Below are positions 59,401 through 64,000 of a stretch of 64,000 bases of DNA, piece after piece. Each line of letters starts with the position of its first letter. The stretch's first letter is position 1. The position numbers and the translations under genes are program-made. Origin of the DNA: Chaunax sp. Z400. Taxonomy: Eukaryota > Chordata > Actinopteri > Lophiiformes > Chaunacidae. Under the pieces are notes generated by a model that was given only the letters and a program-made list of their open reading frames with translations, did no database searches and had not been told where the DNA came from. Location: assembly GCA_037577475.1 (NCBI GenBank), contig CM075184.1, forward strand, positions 33,560,094 to 33,624,093, written 5' to 3'.

Positions 59401-62400
59401 AATTATTCATCGTCTGATTATTCATCTCCAGCTTTCATCTTCTTTTTGACTGGATTTCAGCTGACGAGTGTTTTTTTCATTCATTAAGCTCCCAGCTGAT
59501 GTAAATGATGTTAAATCATGTCATCATTGAGCTGATCAGTGAAGTCGATGTTCCTTCATCTACTATTATCTCCTCACCTCCACTTAATTACATTTAACTG
59601 TAGCTGAGACTGTAATCATGAGGCTGGAAGGTAAATCAGGTTCTCTGGGGTCAATATTGTTGTTGTGTCCTTCACTGGAACTGGAGTTAAACGTCCCTCT
59701 AGCTCCTCCAGGTGGAGTCTTACTTTACTGCAGCACTATCATTATTATTATTATCATTATATCATCATTTCAGCATTAACTTCATTAATGCTAGAGAATA
59801 ACTTCAAATTCTTTTATAAATCGGTGATTTATAAAACTTTAGGTTGCCAGACTGTGTGAAGGGGTGGACATCATTGATTTAATTACTAGAAGACTGTCTC
59901 AGTATCCCTAATATTCATTATTATTCATAATTCACACGCTCCTCAGATGATCCTGTTTTCTGAGTTGGGAAGCCGTTCTTCCAGCTTGTGTGTGTTGATG
60001 GGATTTCAGGTCATAATGTGGGAACAACATGGATGTGTGTTGTATTTTAATGCTCGGAGCATTTTAACAACATGTCATTAGCCGTTTAAAGTTTGAAGCT
60101 TTACATTAAAAAAGAAAGATTTTGTCCCAGACTCGTCTGCATAAAAGGAGCGAGGTGACACAACAGGAAGCAGGTGTAACGATTTGTGTGCGACCCGCCA
60201 GGAGATATAATAAGCAGCTGGTAGCAGTTAGCAGCTAACTCCAAGAAGAGGAACATTAACCAAAAATGTCTTCAGTTTGTGGAAACAACACGAGATCCGG
60301 CAGCTGCCATATATAATATATAGATTTAGAATTTTACATTCACTTAGTCTTTTTGAGAGGCATAGATACAGTATAGACCAACAGAATACAGCTGTCCAAT
60401 GCAAACATCTTAGTGTGCTCATTTGCAACAGAGAAGTTTTGAGATACATATAATAACTGTACGACTACTTTTTGTATGGATCCCTGTTTTCTATGCACTT
60501 TTACTACTGCTGGGGGGGGGGCAGGGTAACAAAGGGGATGGTATCCCTCATCATTCCCCCTCAAACCCCCTGTCAAGGTTCTGGGACATGGATCCTTCCT
60601 TTGTGACTCCTCCTGAGGTTTCTTCCATTTGTTTCCCTGCTGGGATATTTTTGAGCCAGTTTTTCCTGATCCAGGGTTTCAGGACAGAGGCCGTGGTGTC
60701 AGAGAAGATATAATCATTTATATGCTGTACATATGGGATTTTCTTTTTCATTTCAACAAAACTGAATGACAAGTTTTGAAGCAGGTAAATGATCCCAGTC
60801 CTGCTCCATTCTGGGGTATAAACCTAGTAATTAAGTCATAAATCTTTCCTCATACTGACGTGTGACTATAAACCTGCTTCATTAATCTTTTTCTGTAAAT
60901 TTCTGTCTGTCTATCCTTTACCTGAATGTCCAGCAGTCTGTGCATCAGGTTTGTCTGTTGTCTGACTGTTTTCCAAAGTGTCTTCGAACAAAAGCAGCTC
61001 GGTTCCTGGCAGGACGTCCTGACACAGACGTAGACACACATCCACACAGTCCCCCACACACACCTCTCCACGGGCATGTTGCACTGTCACGTTCTGCTGG
61101 GCTCTGCTTCGCACCTGGCAGGCAAATCTGTGGGGGAATAAACACAAAAAGAGAGAAAATGATGTACTAAATCTAAATGCACTGCATTAGTGTTTATATC
61201 ACATCAGTTTGCAGTTTAGTTTATTGCATTGACATTTTTCATGAGAGTGATGCTGTGTTTAATCCATGTGGGCGTTTATACAACTATAAGTGTGAGAAAA
61301 CAGAGATTTAGAACATAAAATAACTTCAAAGTTCCTAAAATGCATGTGAGATAAACTGTATGTTAGTCTGGGTGAGGTTGCTAACTCCGCCCCTTTAGCT
61401 CATCACAACAGGACCAGTGGAAGCAAATGACAATATTTCCAGTTTCTCATAGGCCAGTTTTAAATCAGGACAAAACACAAGCAGAGCCTGGAGCAGGAGA
61501 ACATGCAGATCATACACAAACCACAGCTTTGACAAAACATCACACAAGCAGTCTGGTAAAAGGCTCAAACGTGGAGGAAGAGAAGGAAGAGCTAGGAAAC
61601 AGGATGCTCTTCAGTAATAATCCTCATCCGTATACGGTGTGTTAAAAGTGTCCAGAACCCCAGAGAGCCCAGAGATTTACACCCTTTTAAAGATGAAGTC
61701 TTCACTGCGCTTCACTAAAGCGTCTGAGAAAAGCTCAAACACATATAAATGGGCTCCTATGAGATCCAACAGGACGTTTACCTGCTACACATCATCACAC
61801 ATAAAACAGGAAGCTCTGCATTTTGGTTTGTTGTGTTGCGTGTAAACTCATTCGAGCTCACGCACACACCTCAGACTGGGTGCCAACGCTTTTAGCTTAG
61901 AGTCTACAATGAAGACTTCAGCCAAAAAAAGGGTTGAAATAACATCTTATCAAATCTATTGAGGTTCTCAGGACTTCTGGGGACTTGGATCACATCCTAG
62001 AAGATATATGGACTCATTTTATGTTTGTTTTTGGTTGTTTGTTTAAAGTAGTTCCCATCTGTCTTTTTTGGGGGTTTTTTAGGAGAATGTTGCAACGAAA
62101 TCCAGAAAATGTTTTGTGGACTAAGAAACTTTCCACCGGCATGAAAACCTGCCCCTAGAATCTGGAATCAATGTGGTGTCATTACTAGCTTGATAGTTAT
62201 TCAAGTAAAACAATATTTCACTAATGGTGATTTTCTTAAGGATTTAGCTCAGTAACATTTGAAAATACGTCAAATTTGACACTGAAATGAATCAGCAGAG
62301 TTTCAGCTTCAATCTGATCTGAGTTCAAGTCTAAAACAATCAAACCAAAGCCTCACCTCCTTGGTGGAGGTAGAAATATCTGCAGAAACTTACTTGATCC

Positions 62401-62452
62401 AGACGCTGCTCTGTAGTAGAGCTTCTTTATTTGCTGCGATCTCCATCAGCGC
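47958..62452 (-). CDS. znf408: zinc finger protein 408 (5' end outside the window)
   Basis: Coding sequence is complement(join(47958..48598,51408..51641,54066..54189,55717..55926,57914..58554,60922..61127,62394..62452)); 704 residues plus stop are visible and all junctions keep frame. It is a nuclear C2H2 protein of the PRDM-like group; human ZNF408 (about 720 residues) is linked to retinal vascular disease. Residues 1-75 are the end of a PR/SET-like domain (SSVWIK, DVLPGTELLLFED). 89-254 is a basic low-complexity linker with KRRDR and Asn/Ala runs. Ten fingers follow at 255-277, 283-305, 311-333, 339-361, 373-395, 401-423, 429-451, 456-478, 484-507 and 513-534, in the same order and with the same signatures as human (HLKKH, RDLKEH, FARRPSLR, SLRNHM, LRDPH, YTLATKLRRH). 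The tail (EVVMSEGAEQCIVVHGE, ending INTV) also matches. The tenth finger is irregular. The first exon or exons are missing. Confidence 0.88.
50341..50482. repeat. TC microsatellite, 142 bp
   Basis: Nearly pure CT dinucleotides with CTTT and CACT interruptions; pyrimidines on the plus strand, purines on the znf408 sense strand. Confidence 0.95.
50605..51236. repeat. 630-bp AGAAGGAGAAGC minisatellite
   Basis: 6-bp modules GGAGAA, GCAGAA, ACAGAA and GCAGAGGG in irregular order; almost only purines plus single C on the plus strand. It yields a 225-codon plus frame of GEAEGETEGE and long Leu runs on minus. Non-coding, inside a znf408 intron. Confidence 0.95.
51408..51641 (-). CDS. znf408: znf408 exon (second half of finger 6, fingers 7, 8, start of 9)
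   Basis: This exon runs from the acceptor GAATGTGTCTCTCAG to the donor GTCAGA, phase 1 on both sides. It encodes GNLECHLRIH, finger 7 (YSCSECDQSFSQKPELRRH), finger 8 (FLCSYCGKSLRDPHSLKSH) and the cysteine half of finger 9 (HSCPVCGK). The TGGG linker between fingers 7 and 8 is non-canonical; the human linker there (TGEA) is also short. Confidence 0.88.
52832..53165 (-). mobile_element. dispersed retroposon fragment
   Basis: Starts AACAAAGTTTATTTGTATAGCAC, ACAAAGTGCTTTGCAAC, and later GAGCCAGAGCTCCTCAGACGGGTCGTTCCACAGC. This is the reverse of a frequent fish retroposon end (TATACAAATAAA...). Class not certain. Confidence 0.5.
53287..53738. repeat. telomere-like CCCTAA/TCCTAA array
   Basis: About 450 bp of CCCTAA alternating with TCCTAA and occasional CCCACC, GCTAA and ACCTAA units, C-rich strand on plus. 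Many parts follow a 12- or 18-base alternation of CCCTAAC and CCTAAT. Inside a znf408 intron. Confidence 0.92.
54033..54066 (-). repeat. 17-bp perfect tandem duplication over a splice donor
   Basis: GGGCCTCTGACAGTACC is present twice head to tail. The copy at 54050-54066 contains the last exon base and the donor of the znf408 finger 5 exon; the other copy supplies an identical GGTACTG 17 bases into the intron. Confidence 0.95.
54066..54189 (-). CDS. znf408: znf408 exon (finger 5, first half of 6)
   Basis: This exon follows TTTTTCTCTCTCAG and encodes VQCTVCPKLLATSGSLRNHM, the linker TGEKL and finger 6 up to CFSQK plus one base. Its donor GTACTG is weak and sits inside a perfect 17-bp tandem duplication (54033-54049 and 54050-54066), so a second identical donor lies 17 bases further on. 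Confidence 0.85.
54190..55716 (-). other. znf408: znf408 intron (1527 bp)
   Basis: A phase 0 intron. It holds a C16 run (54223-54238) close to the acceptor, a GGTTCTTCAAAAAGGTT palindromic fish repeat (54405-54490) and a family A copy (54985-55270). Confidence 0.8.
54985..55270 (+). repeat. dispersed repeat family A, two-module copy
   Basis: GTCAGCATGACTATGCAGCTTTTCATAAAACTCATAGGAGACTGGGACATGGGCCAG, GTGCAGATCCAGG, then CAATTACACAAAACTGC, ATGTATGGAGGGGTTGTGCATGGGCCAAGC and GCATGTGCTCTACAGAG. Confidence 0.55.
55717..55926 (-). CDS. znf408: znf408 exon (fingers 3 and 4)
   Basis: This 210-base phase 0 exon follows ATTTATAG and precedes GTAGGG. It finishes finger 2 (LSH), then encodes finger 3 (FSCPHCEKTYGLKRDLKEH) and finger 4 (YVCEHCGKAFARRPSLRIH) and the spacer CSRMIYTQPPK. 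The longer spacer between fingers 4 and 5 also exists in the human protein. Confidence 0.9.
56341..56752. mobile_element. Tc1/mariner-like MITE with long inverted repeats
   Basis: Left ACAGTGGTGCTGAAAAGTACCGGACC and right GGTCCAATACATTTTCACAGCACAGT are inverted; further in, TCTCATATTAAACTGTGTGGGATC pairs with GATCCGACACAGTTTAATATGAGA. The CAGTGGTG start with flanking TA fits Tc1/mariner. About 410 bp, no transposase. Confidence 0.75.
56772..57136. mobile_element. fold-back MITE family B, most complete copy
   Basis: Left AACAGTTCACCCAGCAATGAGAATTCAGTCATTA; right TAATGACTGAATTTTCCTTTGTTGGGTGAACAGTT. The inner arms CCACTAAACATTTCTGGAGCTTCACAGCAAAAC and GTTTTGCTGTGACATGTTTTGTG also pair. About 365 bp with no open frame. 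Confidence 0.8.
57370..57650 (+). repeat. dispersed repeat family D, copy 1
   Basis: CTGTATAAAAGCAGCGAGC, ACAAGGAGATTTAGAGAGCAGCTCGTAACAGTTAGCAGCAAACTCACAGAAGAAGAAAATAACATGAAAATG. Shares order with 60120-60300. Contains a TATAAAA box about 35 bases before the conserved block. Confidence 0.55.
57914..58554 (-). CDS. znf408: znf408 exon (basic linker, fingers 1 and most of 2)
   Basis: The exon begins after TTGTTGAACAG and ends at CAA before GTAAGG. It encodes a charged linker with KRRDR (likely nuclear localisation), a six-Asn run, CSSRLAAKPRRVH, an Ala-rich stretch, then finger 1 (YRCSSCGKKF...HQFSH) and finger 2 up to RAHQ. The final LSH of finger 2 is on the next exon, so an intron cuts a zinc finger. 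Confidence 0.9.
60120..60300 (+). repeat. dispersed repeat family D, copy 2
   Basis: TCTGCATAAAAGGAGCGAGGTGACACAACAGG, CCAGGAGATATAATAAGCAGCTGGTAGCAGTTAGCAGCTAACTCCAAGAAGAGGAAC: partner of 57370-57650. Confidence 0.55.
60540..60770 (+). mobile_element. retroposon 3' tail
   Basis: GGGACATGGATCCTTCCTTTGTGACTCCTCCTGAGGTTTCTTCCATTTGTTTCCCTG, GAGCCAGTTTTTCCTGATCCAGGG, TCAGGACAGAGG follows the order of a frequent fish LINE or retroposon tail. The name is uncertain. Confidence 0.5.
60922..61127 (-). CDS. znf408: znf408 exon (end of PR/SET-like domain)
   Basis: This exon runs from the acceptor TTCCCCCACAG to the donor GTAAAG. It encodes FACQVRSRAQQNVTV through DVLPGTELLLFEDTLENSQ to TAGHS plus one base. 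The pattern LPGtELLLfe is the hallmark of the last strand of PR/SET-like domains and matches human ZNF408 (LPGSELLLW). The catalytic features of SET methyltransferases are not apparent. Confidence 0.85.
61128..62393 (-). other. znf408: znf408 intron (1266 bp)
   Basis: An intron split after the second base of a codon. It contains a family B MITE fragment at 61890-62150 (GCTTAGAGTCTACAATGAAGACTTCAGCC, CTCAGGACTTCTGGGGACTTGG, AGAATGTTGCAACG). No other feature seen. Confidence 0.75.
62394..62452 (-). CDS. znf408: znf408 first visible exon (PR/SET-like domain)
   Basis: This 59-base exon follows the acceptor TGCTCTAG and precedes the strong donor GTAAGT. It reads ALMEIAANKEALLQSSVWIK, the final K being split 2+1 with the next exon. 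It begins on a codon boundary, so an upstream coding exon ending in phase 0 must exist. I could not identify that exon between 62453 and 64000. The family-like SSxW motif supports the call. Confidence 0.75.
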
Positions 62453-63175
62453 CTAGAGCACAACACAGAGATTTAAATCACAACTTACAATGAATCACGA
62501 CTCACGTTCAGAATTATAATCTGAAGAGTTTCCTCTTTTCACAAAGCTTCTGAAAACAATGTGAATTACTGCAATTTAAATGTCTTTTGATTGGAATATG
62601 ATCAGATCTGTTTAAACACATCTGTAGGTGGTGAAGGAAGGTTCTGGCTTCGCTGCACAAAAAAACATCAATATAGATATTTTTTTCTCTGGGAGGCAGA
62701 GCTCCGATCTCAGTGAGGATAACGGAAAAGCATTAAGATACAGATGCAAAAACAGAGGCAAGATGAGATTGTTTCTAACATCAAGAAATCATTCACTTAA
62801 TCTGCCACATTTCTGCATCTATGATGTCAAAGTTGTCATCAAAGATTTTCAAAGGTTTTCATATGTTGGAGTTTCTGGGTTGTTGTTCTGACTCCAGGGA
62901 GCATTTGTGTGAATCTTCCCAGTCAGGAACTAATTTTTCCGATTATTCCGCCACCACGTGAATGCACCATTACTTCTAGCCCAAAAAGTCAGTGACAACA
63001 CATTCCCTTATTTTTGGGAGAAAATCTTAACTTAACACATTGATCCTCGGGATGTTTTGTGAATTTGACACCAGGTGTTAACATCGGTGAGATAAAATGG
63101 ACTGACTGAAAACAACATGTCCTTTTATATTAAAGGTTATGATCACTGCCCACGTCTGACTCATTCTCACTAGTA
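62453..63175. other. upstream of the first visible znf408 exon
   Basis: Should be an intron or 5' region of znf408. I could not recognise another coding exon on the minus strand. Plus-strand frames here have no family resemblance. Confidence 0.4.
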
Positions 63176-63773
63176 AAGATGAAGATGAGAGGATGGTGAA
63201 GATGAAGATGAGAGGATGGTAAAGATGAAAATGAGAGGATGGTAAAGATGAAGATGAGAGGATGGTAAAGATGAAGAAGAGAAGATGGTAAAGATGAAGA
63301 AGAGAAGATGGTAAAGATGAAGATGAGAGGATGGTAAAGATGAAGATGAGAGGATGGTAAAGATGAAGAAGAGAAGATGGTAAAGATGAAGATGAGAGGA
63401 TGGTAAAGATGAAGAAGAGAAGATGGTAAAGATGAAGATGAGAGGATGGTAAAGATGAAGATGAGAGGATGGTAAAGATGAAGATGAGAGGATGGTAAAG
63501 ATGAAGATGAGAGGATGGTAAAGATGAAGATGAGAGGATGGTAAAGATGAAGAAGAGAAGATGGTAAAGATGAAGATGAGAGGATGGTAAAGATGAAGAA
63601 GAGAAGATGGTAAAGATGAAGATGAGAGGATGGTAAAGATGAAGAAGAGAAGATGGTAAAGATGAAGATGAGAGGATGGTAAAGATGAAGATGAGAGGAT
63701 GGTAAAGATGAAGATGAGAGGATGGTAAAGATGAAGATGAGAGGATGGTAAAGATGAAGATGAGAGGATGGCT
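63176..63773. repeat. 23-bp minisatellite, 26 copies
   Basis: Unit GATGAAGATGAGAGGATGG-TAAA (type A) with a second form GATGAAGAAGAGAAGATGG-TAAA (type B). The order is mainly A with B at intervals; a B-A-B-A-A-A-A-A block appears twice. Because 23 is not a multiple of three and the unit lacks stops, all minus frames stay open (FIFTILSSSSLPSS), without coding meaning. Confidence 0.95.
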
Positions 63774-64000
63774 GTGCTTTGAATGTTTATTGATTGCGGT
63801 GCCTGTATAATATTCATTGGTGCATCCTCGGATCTGTGAAGCTGCACTGACTCTTTCTCCTCTTGGCGGAAATGATAAGAACCGATTCATTATCTTCCAC
63901 AGAGTCGGCGCTTAATTAAGCAAAGTGGCTCAAATTAATCTGCTCCCACTGTCTGCAACCGAGACAAATGAAGTAAACAACAACAACAATGACATATCTT

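Larger units (their letters stand above)
58555..60921 (-). other. znf408: znf408 intron (2367 bp)
   Basis: An intron split after the first base of a codon. It holds a family D copy (60120-60300), a G run (60514-60521) and a retroposon tail (60540-60770). The remainder is AT-rich with a short TATATATATA run (58842-58851). Confidence 0.8.

Noticed and set aside
63078..63890. 270- and 225-codon minus frames of FIFTILSSSSLPSS
   Set aside because: Translation of the 23-bp minisatellite, which lacks stops; equally open in overlapping frames.

Overview
The window looks like teleost (ray-finned fish, probably percomorph) nuclear DNA. It has low gene density, split genes with GT-AG introns, a fish-type alpha-2 adrenoceptor, and repeats typical of fish genomes: APE-type LINEs, Tc1-like remnants, fold-back MITEs, tRNA-derived SINEs and many simple-sequence arrays. 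Nothing suggests a bacterial, viral or organellar source.

Only two host genes can be supported, both on the minus strand. adra2d (33272-40358) encodes a complete 478-residue alpha-2 adrenergic receptor in two coding exons separated by a 5.65 kb intron. znf408 (47958-62452, running off the window at its 5' end) encodes at least 704 residues: the end of a PR/SET-like domain, a basic linker, ten C2H2 fingers and a conserved acidic/hydrophobic tail, spread over seven visible coding exons. znf408 lies upstream of adra2d in the same orientation, about 7.6 kb apart. They are independent genes (a nuclear zinc-finger protein and a plasma-membrane Gi-coupled receptor) and nothing in the sequence links their functions.

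Layout. 1-33250 is gene-free: a 2.9 kb array of a 12-bp unit (3178-6083), LINE and Tc1 remnants, a telomere-like block (26113-26296), a 2.4 kb 5'-truncated LINE (26513-28893), and a 1.8 kb element with inverted ends (31455-33248) that carries a 50-bp minisatellite and ends 23 bp past the adra2d stop codon. 33272-40358 is adra2d, whose intron holds TTGG-type arrays. 40359-47957 is the intergenic stretch, with a 1.3 kb polypurine tract upstream of adra2d, a 20-odd-bp AT-rich array, a SINE and MITEs. 47958-64000 is znf408, whose introns hold further arrays (polypyrimidine and polypurine tracts, a second telomere-like block, MITEs); a 23-bp minisatellite lies upstream of the first visible exon.

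The longest open frames in the window (about 1000-1100 codons at 2.8-6.2 kb, and others in the arrays) are artefacts of tandem repeats whose unit contains no stop codon; I do not call them genes. I found no convincing undescribed biological system. The most useful observations are the adra2d intron position, the decayed tenth finger and split finger array of znf408, a 17-bp tandem duplication at a znf408 splice donor, and the nested duplication structure of the 12-bp array. Repeat-family names come from remembered sequence features, not from a database search.
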